Notes under the pieces: generated by a model
The model's database searches: none
What the model was told of the DNA's origin: nothing
Seen by the model: the letters and a program-made list of their open reading frames with translations, nothing else
Position numbers and translations under genes: made by a program
Shown here: positions 8,501 to 16,500 of the stretch, piece after piece
Numbering within the stretch: position 1 is the first letter of the stretch
Layout of the letters: each line of letters opens with the position of its first letter
Origin: Paenibacillus sp. oral taxon 786 str. D14
GTDB lineage: Bacteria; Bacillota; Bacilli; Paenibacillales; Paenibacillaceae
Direction of reading: 5' to 3'
Length of the DNA stretch: 33,207 nucleotides
Assembly (NCBI RefSeq): GCF_000159955.1
Contig: NZ_GG695974.1
Coordinates: 179,619-212,825 of the forward strand

Positions 8501-10541
8501 TCCCGTATATCCTGGCGACAACGAATATGAAGTGTACATCTATGACTTGGCCGGGAATGGGTTCTGGGATCCGGCACATGTGTTTAGCTACAACCACGCT
8601 ACAGAACCGGAATTGATCGTTGACACTGAAAATCTGACGCTGCAAGCAGGAGATACCGAACAACTCACCGTAACGTATAAAGCGGCAAACGGTGAGGAGA
8701 GCGACGTCACAGTAGCAGCAGAATATTCCGTAGCTGACTCGACTATCGCGACAGTTGACCAAGGCGTCGTAACCGGGGTAGCAGAAGGAACGACCACGAT
8801 TGAAGTTGCGTACGAAGGAATCTCGAAGACCGTTAATGTAACCGTAACCGCTGAAGGCAATGAAGAACAACCAGAGCTGCGGGTGAATCCGGAGAGCTTG
8901 GATCTTCAAGTAGATGAAGTTCAAGCGCTCACCGTAACGTATAAAGCGGCAAACGGTGAGGAGAGTGACGTCACAGCAGCAGCGGAATATACCGTGGCGG
9001 ACTCCACGATCGCGACTGTCGATCAAGGTATCGTGACCGGGGTAGCGGAAGGAACGACAACGATTGAGGTTGTGCACGAAGGTCTCTCCCAAACTGTTCA
9101 TGTGACTGTTACTGCTGAAGGCGGCGAAGAACCAGAACCAGGGGAACCTTCGCTGATCGTTACACCACCTTCTCTGACTCTGAAAGTTGGAAAAAGCAAC
9201 CAGTTAGCAGTGACTTATCGGGATGCGGATGGCAATGAAACCTCTGTGACAGATGCGGTATACGTATCGAGAGATCCGCTGATTGCTGCCGTTTCAAGTA
9301 CGGGACTGGTTACGGCCTTGAAAGCAGGCTCTACCACGATCGACGTGACTTCCCAAGGTTTGTCGAAGTCCGTCCAGGTCACAGTCACCCCAGCTGACCC
9401 GCCTAACAATGGCGGCGGAGGCAATGGCGGCGGTAATGGCGGCGGCAACGGTGGCGGAGGCGGATCCAGCAGCGGCGGTTCCACTTCTACGCCAACCACG
9501 ACACCAACAACGACGCCAACTAAACCAGCAATACCTAAGGATGCCGTAGCTATCAAGGCAGGCGAACCAACGGTGGTGAAGCTGCCAAATGGGTTTACGT
9601 TAACGATTCCGGAAGGCGCGATCACTTCCCCGGATGCCGCTTATGTCCAAGTCACGCCGGCAACCGAGGAAGAAACGAAGAAGCTGCTGGAAGGATTGAA
9701 GCTGCCAGCAGAAGTTCAACCGTTTGGAATCTATTATGATATCAACATTTTAGCGAAAGACGGGAAAGCGCTGGAAAATATCCAGCTCAGCAAGCCAGCC
9801 GAAGCCGCAATCCCGCTGACGGCATTGAATCCTGGAGCAATCCATGGCGGGAAGATCAGCCTGTTCAAGCTGGGGGACAACGGAGAATTAACTCAATTCT
9901 TCGGACGATTGAAGGACGGTAAAGTGGTTGCGAACCTGTACGGCTCTAGCCGTTACATCTATCTGGCCAAGAACGTCACCTTTGCTGATGTCACCCCAGC
10001 GAAGTTCGCTTGGGCGGTGGATGCGATCGAAATTCTGGCATCGAAAGACATTCTCGCTGGATCCATCGACGGCAACTTCCATCCGACATCGCAAGTCACT
10101 CGGGCGGAATTCGTATCCATGCTGGTTCGGGCACTGGAATTGAAGGCTGATCCAAACGCAGCTAGCCAGATTTCCTTCCTTGACGTTCCTGCAGGAAGCT
10201 GGTACGAGGAGGCCGTGAAGATTGCGACATCCAAGGGGCTGATCAGCGGTTATTCCAACGGTACTTTTGCGCCGGATCAACCGATTACTCGCGGTGAAAT
10301 CGCAGTGGTTTTGGCGAAGGCGCTGGAGGTCCTGGGCCAATCCGCAGGGGAAGGCGGAGCGAATCACAGCTTTGCCGATCAAGCTCGCATTCCAGCTTGG
10401 GCCGCCGAGGCGGTAGCCAAAGTCACGAGCCTTGGCATCATGAACGGCAAGGCGGGGAACCGCTTCGAGGCCGAATCGCCAACGACCCGAGCTGAGGCAG
10501 CCGTCGTGGTGTACCGCATCTTCAAAGATTTTACCAAATAA
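5535..10541 (+). CDS. Large SLH-anchored S8 subtilisin-family serine protease
   Basis: A 1668-residue secreted protease. In order: signal peptide (1-27, MSKKVVAGILSF...MAGAEG), an I9-type propeptide (about 95-200), the S8 catalytic domain with Asp239 (GVIDTG), His301 (HGSHVSG), oxyanion Asn398 (SSGNSG) and Ser606 (NGTSMAAPH), interrupted by a PA domain (about 450-545). Beta-sandwich modules follow, one with SPNNDGLYD (about 800-880), then three BIG2 Ig-like repeats (about 1026-1107, 1113-1194, 1205-1284), a Gly-rich then Ser/Thr/Pro linker, and three SLH repeats from about 1483, 1546 and 1613. The catalytic part resembles Vpr-type minor extracellular proteases; SLH repeats should bind secondary cell-wall polymer. 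Start: TTG at 5535 follows GGGAG by 10 nt and gives a clean signal peptide; the ATG at 5511 lacks a ribosome site. All catalytic residues are intact. Confidence 0.93.
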   Translation: MSKKVVAGILSFLLAFTLLLPMAGAEGDALAGADARRDGVPRLNQDAVTQEALRKQVSDVQLKGREQREVLGQASPAGNKLQLERQDAEAAAVQPQNFVPLTDGSELTPVIVELQEAPLKVFEATQSKMKTSHSLSSHRKAIDLQQQTFKTQAVGKLKAKIKREYENIFNGYSQTLPANEIENLLKLPGVKAVYPNETVYATEEEETPTAPLDSVSFIGSGDFWAEGNEGQGIKVGVIDTGVAKDHPDLADAVPDGYWGYDFVNDDSEPYETTKQDYLDAHAQNPSLPEFDENGRAYYTSHGSHVSGIVAGRGVGTDELAGTKGVAPEAEIYAYKVLGPYGSGTTEDVIAGIERAVVDGMDVINLSLGSNTNNQRSADSIAVNNAMKAGVVAVVSSGNSGPGAATVTDPGSSELAITVGASKPPLVTPIMRIPAMGGEGFFMDTFDKSAGIEDLTESYPLVDVGLGKAADYAGKDLNGKIAFIKRGEISFAEKALNAQAAGAVAAIVFNNVPEALESGTLGDADVQIPVYALSGAYGGRIREALKEQELSAEFSTTIEEDIMAGFSSRGPAKPGYDLKPDISAPGMSVRSSVPDYEGWYAAQNGTSMAAPHIAGAAALVLQKYPNLTPYEVKSLLMNNTVKLSDRNGDRYTHMDQGAGRVALDQVLEAKAVAMAEDSTPYVDGDLPETFYTGSLSFGYVGNGFSAKQHVIVKDIVGESSTYTVSSHWYGNASIDLTLSAAEVAVSAGGETSFDVEVVVPEEAANQRYEGEVILTETATGHVINLPVSVYVGDTPQVDVVTDVDLSSNPISPNNDGLYDTTDISFTVNEYTDYFSLEVHDLNGNWQGVVFETDQGIDPGSYTLRGWDGSVFDENYDEVLLPDGGYLLIPYTGTSLFDSVPSEDSAYVFFVDTTAPVSHLSEPPLTVKSSGQTGVISGEVTEDMLINYLVNFGGLDMELVIGVEAWFADPEGNVDYRFGTIDNQGNFKIEVPVYPGDNEYEVYIYDLAGNGFWDPAHVFSYNHATEPELIVDTENLTLQAGDTEQLTVTYKAANGEESDVTVAAEYSVADSTIATVDQGVVTGVAEGTTTIEVAYEGISKTVNVTVTAEGNEEQPELRVNPESLDLQVDEVQALTVTYKAANGEESDVTAAAEYTVADSTIATVDQGIVTGVAEGTTTIEVVHEGLSQTVHVTVTAEGGEEPEPGEPSLIVTPPSLTLKVGKSNQLAVTYRDADGNETSVTDAVYVSRDPLIAAVSSTGLVTALKAGSTTIDVTSQGLSKSVQVTVTPADPPNNGGGGNGGGNGGGNGGGGGSSSGGSTSTPTTTPTTTPTKPAIPKDAVAIKAGEPTVVKLPNGFTLTIPEGAITSPDAAYVQVTPATEEETKKLLEGLKLPAEVQPFGIYYDINILAKDGKALENIQLSKPAEAAIPLTALNPGAIHGGKISLFKLGDNGELTQFFGRLKDGKVVANLYGSSRYIYLAKNVTFADVTPAKFAWAVDAIEILASKDILAGSIDGNFHPTSQVTRAEFVSMLVRALELKADPNAASQISFLDVPAGSWYEEAVKIATSKGLISGYSNGTFAPDQPITRGEIAVVLAKALEVLGQSAGEGGANHSFADQARIPAWAAEAVAKVTSLGIMNGKAGNRFEAESPTTRAEAAVVVYRIFKDFTK
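8664..8976 (+). repeat. Near-identical DNA repeats in consecutive BIG2 modules
   Basis: Segments 8664-8712 and 8928-8976 are identical at 48 of 49 bases and lie exactly 264 bp (88 codons) apart, inside the first and second BIG2 modules of the protease. Similarity continues at lower identity along the rest of the modules. The third module is clearly more diverged, so modules one and two arose by a recent duplication or are being homogenised. Confidence 0.9.
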
Positions 10542-10553
10542 GATTTGAACGTT

Positions 10554-10588
10554 CCGCCGTCGGTGCGCATGATGCCGGCGGCGGTTTT
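10554..10588 (+). terminator. Rho-independent terminator after the SLH-protease
   Basis: A 10-bp GC-rich stem, CCGCCGTCGG pairing with CCGGCGGCGG (one G-U), 11-nt loop, followed by TTTT. It starts 12 nt after the stop codon. Confidence 0.85.
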
Positions 10589-10634
10589 CATATACATGAG
10601 GTAAGGTTCGATCTCACCGAAGGAGCGTGGACAA

Positions 10635-10982
10635 GTGGAACAGAAAGTACGTCGTTATCATGAACTAAAACAGCTGCAGAAAGAAACGGAGCAAGAGCTG
10701 GCCGCATTACGTGGCGAAATTTTAGAACATTTTCAGGAACAAGGCATTTCGGAGCTGGACGTGGGGGAATACCGGGTTAGAACCATCCGCCAGGAACGGA
10801 AGGAGTACGATGATCGTAAGCTTTACGAAGCGCTTCCCGATCCTGGCGTGTGGCGTTTGGTTTCCAAAGCGGACGCCCAGAAGATCGCCGGACTCGTGAA
10901 GCTGAACGTAATCCCCGAGGAAAAGCTGGAAGGAACGTTCTCCATCAAACAAGTCACGCTGGTGCAGGTGGACAAGAAGTAG
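10635..10982 (+). CDS. Conserved-looking small coiled-coil protein of unknown function
   Basis: A 115-residue charged, cytosolic protein. Residues 1-35 (YHELKQLQKETEQELAALR) are predicted coiled coil. The middle has a short beta-like stretch (ELDVGEYRVRTIRQERKEYDD) and the C-terminus ends in a second (GTFSIKQVTLVQV). The layout, with a long helical N-terminus and a short nucleic-acid-style beta tail, is reminiscent of small phage-derived accessory proteins, but I do not recognise a specific family. GTG start at 10635 with AAGGAG 9 nt upstream. It is isolated: a terminator precedes it and the next gene converges 16 nt after its stop, where only a weak 6-bp hairpin (10992-11008) is seen. Confidence 0.75.
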   Translation: MEQKVRRYHELKQLQKETEQELAALRGEILEHFQEQGISELDVGEYRVRTIRQERKEYDDRKLYEALPDPGVWRLVSKADAQKIAGLVKLNVIPEEKLEGTFSIKQVTLVQVDKK

Positions 10983-10998
10983 CGACGCAAAGCCGGAA

Positions 10999-11883
10999 TT
11001 AGTCCGGCCGCCGCGTTGCCCCAGGACTGGCTGTCGACACAGGGATGGCTTGGCGATTCCGGCGCAAATCCAGCGGCGCTTGGTGGTACCATTTTTTGAA
11101 TTGATGATAAAAATGGCTGACGTTCTCGAACCCGCACTCCAGGGCGATTTCCACCACGCGCAGCTCCGTCGTCAGCAGCAGGTTGCGGGCTGCGCTCAGC
11201 TTCAGCTGGTTCAAATATTCCGTTGGCGTCTGCTGCAGATATCGGCGGAAGGCGCGGTTCACGTGGCCGATGCTTCTTCCGGACAATTCATACAAGGCGG
11301 GAAGCCCGCGGTGGAGATTTTCTTTCAGCTGCATTTTGCTGAGTGCATGCTCCAGCCATAATGGAATCTCCTCCTGCTTGACCGGATTCGGGTTAAAAAA
11401 GTAACGGGTTAGCAGGTCGATCAGTCCGCTTTTGAGGACGAGGCGGGCCTTCTGTTTGTCGATGGAGGACAACAGCTTGATGCGTTCGAATAAGGCGACG
11501 AATTCGCCAACTTCGGTTGGCGACAGCAGGGCCACCTGGGGCAGATGCGATTGCAGCAGCCGCTCGGCGATCTCTTCCTCCCCCAAAAAAGCCATCGCTT
11601 CGTCCATCAAGCTATGCCGGCAGGGAACATTGTAAAACCGGCAGTCCTCCTCCCCGTTCTGCTCGTATCGATGGATATCCTCCGGCCGGATGAAGACCAG
11701 GCAACCCGCCTGTAGCAATTGGGTCTCCCCATTCACAACATGGCGGCAGCTCCCTGCTTCAATTACGAAAAATTCATAGAAATCATGGGTATGCTCCGGC
11801 GAAACCTGAGACAAGGCCTCCACCCGAAACGGGTTGACCGGCACCTCCGGATCAATGTAGTTTTCCTCGGTATATTTCAGCAT
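10999..11883 (-). CDS. AraC-family transcriptional regulator with N-terminal cupin
   Basis: A 294-residue regulator. Residues about 20-90 form a cupin-like sensor (SPEHTHDFYEFFVIEAG, a metal/sugar-type His pair, then FIRPEDIHRYE). Residues about 190-285 carry the double helix-turn-helix of AraC proteins, with LYELSGRSIGHVNRAFRRYL as the first and VVEIALECGFENVSHFYHQF as the second, followed by the P-x-x-x-R-type end. ATG at 11883 with GGAGAGG 11 nt upstream; a longer frame to 11943 would run through the promoter. It is divergent from the beta-mannosidase, whose promoter has no good -35, so it is probably the activator of that gene, responding to a manno-oligosaccharide. The ligand is inferred only. 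Confidence 0.9.
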   Translation of the reverse strand: MLKYTEENYIDPEVPVNPFRVEALSQVSPEHTHDFYEFFVIEAGSCRHVVNGETQLLQAGCLVFIRPEDIHRYEQNGEEDCRFYNVPCRHSLMDEAMAFLGEEEIAERLLQSHLPQVALLSPTEVGEFVALFERIKLLSSIDKQKARLVLKSGLIDLLTRYFFNPNPVKQEEIPLWLEHALSKMQLKENLHRGLPALYELSGRSIGHVNRAFRRYLQQTPTEYLNQLKLSAARNLLLTTELRVVEIALECGFENVSHFYHQFKKWYHQAPLDLRRNRQAIPVSTASPGATRRPD

Positions 11884-11914
11884 GGAAGACACCTCTCCAC
11901 AACAAGATGATGTT

Positions 11915-11943
11915 AAAATAGCACATGACTTAGGTGAAGACAA
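11915..11943 (-). promoter_or_regulatory. Sigma-A promoter of the AraC-family gene
   Basis: On the minus strand TTGTCT-N17-TATTTT, with a TG one base before the -10 (extended -10). It lies 32 nt upstream of the start codon. Confidence 0.65.
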
Positions 11944-12018
11944 TACAAGAAAATATCCAGCCTCTTTAGTACAATCAAACCATGGTCAGGATAAAAAAGT
12001 ACATGAGGAGGCAAAACA

Positions 12019-14514
12019 ATGCTGCTTGTCGACTTGGGCGGAGCTTGGCGGATGAAACGGCTGGACCAGACGGAATGGCTCCCGGGAACCGTGCCGGGTT
12101 CGGTTTATTATGATTTGTTGAATGCCGGACAAATGCCGGACCCGTATTACCGCGATCAGGAGTACGAGGTACTGGAGCTTTCGAAATACGATTATGAATA
12201 TGAACGGACCTTTCAGGTGGACGAGCCCACGTTGGACCATGACCGGGTGGTGCTGCTTTGCGAGGGGGTGGATACCCTGGCTGAGGTGTACTTGAATGGG
12301 ACGCTCATTCTGAACGCAGACAATATGCACCGGACGTACGAAGTTGACATCAAATCGCAGCTGATTCTCGGGGAAAATCACATTCACGTGATTTTGCGTT
12401 CGCCGGTTGAATACGTGCTGCGCAAGCAGGCGGAACGGCCGCTGATCGGCTGTGCTGACGCCGTGCCGGGGATTTCCCATCTGCGTAAGGCGCATTCGAT
12501 GTTCGGCTGGGATTGGGGGCCGCAGCTGCCAGACCTCGGGATCTGGAGGGACATGACCATCCGCGGTTACGATCGTTCCCGGATCGAAGATGTGTACATC
12601 ACGCAAACCCACGAGCCCGGCAAGGTCAGCTTGGATGTACGCGTGCGGACGGATAGCTGGGCGGAAGGGAACCGGGAGATCACGGTCCGCGTAACCAGTC
12701 CGTCGGGCCATGTGCTGGAAACCCAGGTTTCGGAGCAAAATGAGCAATCCACCGCTAGGGCAAATGGCACTCTCCGAGAGCGGCATATTCCGGTAGAGAT
12801 CCTAAATCCGGAGCTGTGGTGGCCCAACGGGCTCGGCGAGCAGCCGCTATACGAAGTGGAGGTTGTGCTTAGCGAGCAAGGCCGGGAGCTGGACCGGCAC
12901 GACCTGCGCATCGGCCTGCGCACCCTGACGGTGCTGCAGGAAGAAGACGAATGGGGCGAATCGTTCCAGTTTGTCGTGAACGGGATTCCGTTCTTTTCCA
13001 TGGGGGCGGATTATGTTCCTGAGGACAACATCTTTCCGCGGCGCAGCCGAGAGCGGACAGAACACCTGATCCGCAGCTGTGCTGAAGCCAACTTTAATAC
13101 GATCCGCGTCTGGGGCGGGGGACATTATCCGGAGGATTATTTTTACGATTTATGTGATGAATACGGGATCGTGGTGTGGCAGGACCATATGTACGCGTGT
13201 GGCGTCTATGAGTTGACCGAGGAATTCAAGGCGAACATCACGCAGGAGACGATCGACAATATGAAGCGGCTGCGCCATCACGCTTCGCTGGGGCTTTGGT
13301 GCGGGAACAACGAGCAGGAGATGGCCTGGGATGAGTGGAATTGGGCGGAGCAAACCTCGCTGCAACTGCAAGCGGACTACATCAAGATGTATGAGGTGCT
13401 GCTGCCGGAGATCGCGAAGGAAATCGATCCGAATACGTTCTACTGGCGGGCCTCGCCGTCCTCGAAGGGGAGCTTCGACAAGCCGAATGACGAAAATTAC
13501 GGGGACATGCATTACTGGGATGTGTGGCACGGCAAGAAGCCTTTCACCGCCTACCGCACCATCTACCCGCGTTACATGTCGGAGTTCGGGCTGCAGTCAT
13601 TCCCGTCGCTGAAGACGGTGGAGACGTTTACGCTGCCGGAGGACCGGAATATTTTCTCTTATGTAATGGAATCTCATCAGAAAAACGGGACGGGGAACGA
13701 AAAAATCCTCTACTACATCGGGGAAACGTACCGTTATCCCAAGGATTTCTCGTCCCTGCTGTATGCCTCCCAACTGGTTCAAGCCGAAGGCATGCGTTGC
13801 GGAGTCGAGCATTGGCGTCGCAACCGCGGCCGCTGCATGGGGGCATTGTACTGGCAGCTCAACGACATTTGGCCGGTAGCCTCTTGGTCGAGCATCGATT
13901 ACTACGGCAGATGGAAGGCGCTGCAATATGAGGCCAAGCGCTTCTTTGCTCCCGTGTTGGCGTCGGCCTGCGAGGAAGGTACACGAGTCGCCTTGCACGT
14001 ATCTAACGAAAGCAAGCAGACCGCGAAGGGCAAGCTGGTCTGGACGCTGCGGAATGCCTGCTCCGAAGTGCTTCGGCAGGGAGAACGGGCGGCGGAAGTC
14101 GCTCCGTTTACCAGCGTGGAGCTGGAGCAGCTTGATTTTGCCGGAGAGCTGGACACCAAAGCGAAGCTGCGGAGCACCTATCTCGAATATGCTTGGGAGG
14201 AAGACGGAGAGATCGTCAGCGGCGGCACGGTCCTGTTCGTCAAAGCGAAGCATTTCGAATTCGCCAATCCGAACATCCAAGCCGTGATCACGGAGGCGGA
14301 AGACCGCTTTACGATCACGCTGACCGCAGAAGCGTATGCTCGGTTCGTAGAGCTGGATTTTACGGGGCTGGACGCCATCTTTAGCGACAATTATTTCGAT
14401 TTGTCCGGCGGATCGAAGAAGACGGTCACCATCGCCAAATCGACTCTGAGCCGTCCGGCGGCATTAACCGAGCTGCAAGAGCGGCTCACGGTTCGCAGCG
14501 TGTTTGATATCTAA
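12019..14514 (+). CDS. Glycoside hydrolase family 2 beta-mannosidase
   Basis: An 831-residue cytosolic enzyme (no signal peptide) that removes terminal beta-mannose from manno-oligosaccharides. The GH2 plan is visible: sugar-binding sandwich (residues 1-180, with MFGWDWGP, diagnostic of GH2 beta-mannosidases), an Ig-like domain to about 300, and a TIM barrel. The acid/base is Glu432 in GNNE and the nucleophile Glu522 in YMSEFGLQS; GALYWQLNDIWPVASW is the typical barrel end. A C-terminal sandwich completes it. ATG at 12019 with GAGGAGG 7 nt upstream. Transcription probably starts at a TACAAT (11970-11975) without a good -35, suggesting dependence on the divergent AraC regulator. A terminator at 14531 isolates it from the fucosidase. 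Confidence 0.95.
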   Translation: MLLVDLGGAWRMKRLDQTEWLPGTVPGSVYYDLLNAGQMPDPYYRDQEYEVLELSKYDYEYERTFQVDEPTLDHDRVVLLCEGVDTLAEVYLNGTLILNADNMHRTYEVDIKSQLILGENHIHVILRSPVEYVLRKQAERPLIGCADAVPGISHLRKAHSMFGWDWGPQLPDLGIWRDMTIRGYDRSRIEDVYITQTHEPGKVSLDVRVRTDSWAEGNREITVRVTSPSGHVLETQVSEQNEQSTARANGTLRERHIPVEILNPELWWPNGLGEQPLYEVEVVLSEQGRELDRHDLRIGLRTLTVLQEEDEWGESFQFVVNGIPFFSMGADYVPEDNIFPRRSRERTEHLIRSCAEANFNTIRVWGGGHYPEDYFYDLCDEYGIVVWQDHMYACGVYELTEEFKANITQETIDNMKRLRHHASLGLWCGNNEQEMAWDEWNWAEQTSLQLQADYIKMYEVLLPEIAKEIDPNTFYWRASPSSKGSFDKPNDENYGDMHYWDVWHGKKPFTAYRTIYPRYMSEFGLQSFPSLKTVETFTLPEDRNIFSYVMESHQKNGTGNEKILYYIGETYRYPKDFSSLLYASQLVQAEGMRCGVEHWRRNRGRCMGALYWQLNDIWPVASWSSIDYYGRWKALQYEAKRFFAPVLASACEEGTRVALHVSNESKQTAKGKLVWTLRNACSEVLRQGERAAEVAPFTSVELEQLDFAGELDTKAKLRSTYLEYAWEEDGEIVSGGTVLFVKAKHFEFANPNIQAVITEAEDRFTITLTAEAYARFVELDFTGLDAIFSDNYFDLSGGSKKTVTIAKSTLSRPAALTELQERLTVRSVFDI

Positions 14515-14530
14515 ACCGCAGAAGATAAAC

Positions 14531-14559
14531 GGGGGTGTTCCTTAGGGGCCCCCCTTTTT
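14531..14559 (+). terminator. Probable terminator after beta-mannosidase
   Basis: GGGGG (14531-14535) pairs with CCCCC (14550-14554) and is followed by TTTTT, 16 nt after the stop codon. The stem is short but all G-C. Confidence 0.65.
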
Positions 14560-14666
14560 AAGCAGATGATCTTCAAAATGACATATCCGTCGTAAAAACA
14601 ACATATTTACCCCTCATGCTGCAATCGCCTATCGTTAGGAGGAACAAGCATAGAGGGGGAATAGCG

Positions 14667-15953
14667 ATGTTACCATGGTTTGAAGACGCCAAGCTGGGGA
14701 TCTTTATCCATTACGGGATTTACGCGGTTGACGGTGTTTCCGAATCTTGGTCCTTTCATAACGGCGTGATCTCGTATGAGGATTACATGAAACAATTGGA
14801 CGGGTTCACAGCTTCCCGGTTTGATGCCGACCACTGGGCGGAATTGATCGAGAAGTCCGGGGCGAAGTACGCGGTGTTGACGACGAAACATCATGACGGC
14901 GTAGCGCTGTTTGATACCCAGTACAGTGATTTGAGCGTGGTCAAGCGAACGCCGGCCAAACGTGACATCGTTAAAGAGTATGCCGAAGCGATAAAGAAAC
15001 GGGGAATTCGACTAGGTTTGTACTATTCGTTAATCGACTGGTCCCATCCAGACTATCCTAGCGTGTATCCAGGCGGTGCTGTGCCTGAGGATCTAAGCCA
15101 GGTTAACCGTTTCTCGGAACCGCTGGACGGTAAACAGGACGAGGCGAAGTGGCAGAGGTTCTTGCAGTTTAATCGTCATCAGCTGAGCGAACTATTAACG
15201 AAATATGGCAAGGTTGATTTGCTCTGGTTCGACGGGGATTGGGAACGAAGTGCTGAGCAATGGGGATTGCCGGAGTTTAAGGAGTTTTTGCTGTCTTTTA
15301 ACCCCGATCTGATCATCAACTCACGCCTAGCCGGTCACGGGGATTATAAAACGCCGGAGCAAGGGCTGCCGATCACAAGACCCGAAGGACCTTGGGAGTT
15401 CTGTACGACGATTAATTCGTCTTGGGGCTATCAACACAATGATCATAAATATAAATCGTTAAATCAAATTATCCGTATGTTCTGCGACTGCATCTCTATG
15501 GGCGGCAACATGTTGTTAAATATCGGTCCCCGCGAGGACGGAACGATCGATCCGAGACAAGCTGTCATTTTGCTTGGGTTAGGCGATTGGATACGCGCGC
15601 ATGAAGAAGCCGTGTATGGAACTGTCGAAGGGATCATGACCCGCTATTGGTTAGGCGGAAGCACGTTAACGAAAGATCGGAAGACGTTATATCTGTTCGT
15701 TTACGATGACCCGAAGGAAAGCGTCTGCCTCAAGGGCTTATGTAATCCGATTCAAAAAGTGACCGTGCTCCATTCGGGCAAAGAACTGAAACATGAAATT
15801 CATGGCGGTGTGCCCTGGTTTAATATCCCGGGAACGACGTGGATCTATTTAACGCCGGAGGATTGTCATGAGCATGTTACCGTTCTGAAGCTGGAGTTTG
15901 CTGAGCCAGTCGAAATGTACGGCGGTTCGGGTGCGGTTGTCACCCATAACTAG
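14667..15953 (+). CDS. Glycoside hydrolase family 29 alpha-L-fucosidase
   Basis: A 428-residue cytosolic exo-glycosidase releasing alpha-L-fucose. GH29 signatures are clear: PWFEDAKLGIFIHYGIYAV at the very N-terminus, LTTKHHDGVALFDTQYS, KRDIVKEYAEAIKKRGIRLGLYYS, and LLWFDGDWE with Asp189 at the expected nucleophile position. MGGNMLLNIGPREDGTID closes the barrel and a small C-terminal sandwich follows. Start: ATG at 14667 with GAGGGGGA 6 nt upstream; the upstream in-frame ATG at 14616 has no ribosome site and would add an unrelated basic tail. No signal peptide, so substrate must be imported by a transporter not present here. It sits after the beta-mannosidase but is separated by a terminator and probably has its own promoter. 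Confidence 0.93.
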   Translation: MLPWFEDAKLGIFIHYGIYAVDGVSESWSFHNGVISYEDYMKQLDGFTASRFDADHWAELIEKSGAKYAVLTTKHHDGVALFDTQYSDLSVVKRTPAKRDIVKEYAEAIKKRGIRLGLYYSLIDWSHPDYPSVYPGGAVPEDLSQVNRFSEPLDGKQDEAKWQRFLQFNRHQLSELLTKYGKVDLLWFDGDWERSAEQWGLPEFKEFLLSFNPDLIINSRLAGHGDYKTPEQGLPITRPEGPWEFCTTINSSWGYQHNDHKYKSLNQIIRMFCDCISMGGNMLLNIGPREDGTIDPRQAVILLGLGDWIRAHEEAVYGTVEGIMTRYWLGGSTLTKDRKTLYLFVYDDPKESVCLKGLCNPIQKVTVLHSGKELKHEIHGGVPWFNIPGTTWIYLTPEDCHEHVTVLKLEFAEPVEMYGGSGAVVTHN

Positions 15954-16005
15954 AGTAAGGAGAAGCATTGAGCGTATGTCGGTCGGCAGGTCCAGGCCTG
16001 TCGTC

Positions 16006-16325
16006 CGGGCCCGTTTTACAGGATTATCCCGTTTGATCAGAAGATAGGCAAAAGGTAAGATCGTACCCCTCCGACCAAAGCCGACGCAGGTTGTCCGCCC
16101 TTTCCTCAAGACCTCCAGGCAATCCTCCTTGTTAGCAAAATCGTCTGCAAAATGGTGGAAACCGATTCCACCGTTACCTCCAAAGTCCTTTCCTCTCTCG
16201 TGAGAAAAATAGGTACATATCGTTTGTCTGGACGATTTATCGCAAACATATGCTCATCTTTTTACCTCATTGGGCCCCCTGACCAAAGGGGATAATCCTG
16301 CAAAGAAGGGGAAAAGAGGGGCCCG
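16006..16325. repeat. Inverted-repeat pair bounding about 320 bp
   Basis: Segment 16018-16040 and the reverse complement of 16279-16301 agree at 20 of 23 bases, sharing CAGGATTATCCC, TTTG and TCAG in order. Outside this core, both copies also have CGGGCCC followed by a T-rich stretch (16006-16017 and, reversed, 16302-16325), with about 12 extra bases in the second copy. No transposase is seen between them. This could be a non-autonomous element or the debris of one. Confidence 0.6.
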
Positions 16326-16466
16326 CATCTTTCCCCACTCATTGGAGCCATTTGACGATGCGGGTGGACAGCCATTGGCAGAGCAGGGCTATGAGATATT
16401 GCTCAGCCACAAGCCCAGACTCATCGGCAGGCGGCGGACATGCCAAAGATGCATTTTAGTCCATGT

Positions 16467-16500
16467 TTTGTTGTCAGAGAAAATTTGTTGTCAGAGAAAA
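16467..16500 (+). repeat. Perfect 17-bp tandem duplication
   Basis: The unit TTTGTTGTCAGAGAAAA occurs twice head to tail (16467-16483 and 16484-16500) without mismatch. It lies in non-coding scar DNA. Confidence 0.95.

Noticed and set aside
9400..9530. Low-complexity Gly and Thr/Pro-coding repeat as a separate repeat element
   Set aside because: It is an in-frame flexible linker of the surface protease, typical before SLH domains, not an independent element.
15954..16260. Possible decayed zinc-ribbon (IS1595-like) transposase N-terminus on the minus strand (a stretch reading FADDFANKEDCLEVLRKGR)
   Set aside because: The resemblance covers fewer than 30 residues, the cysteine ribbon is missing and frames are broken; too weak without a database search.
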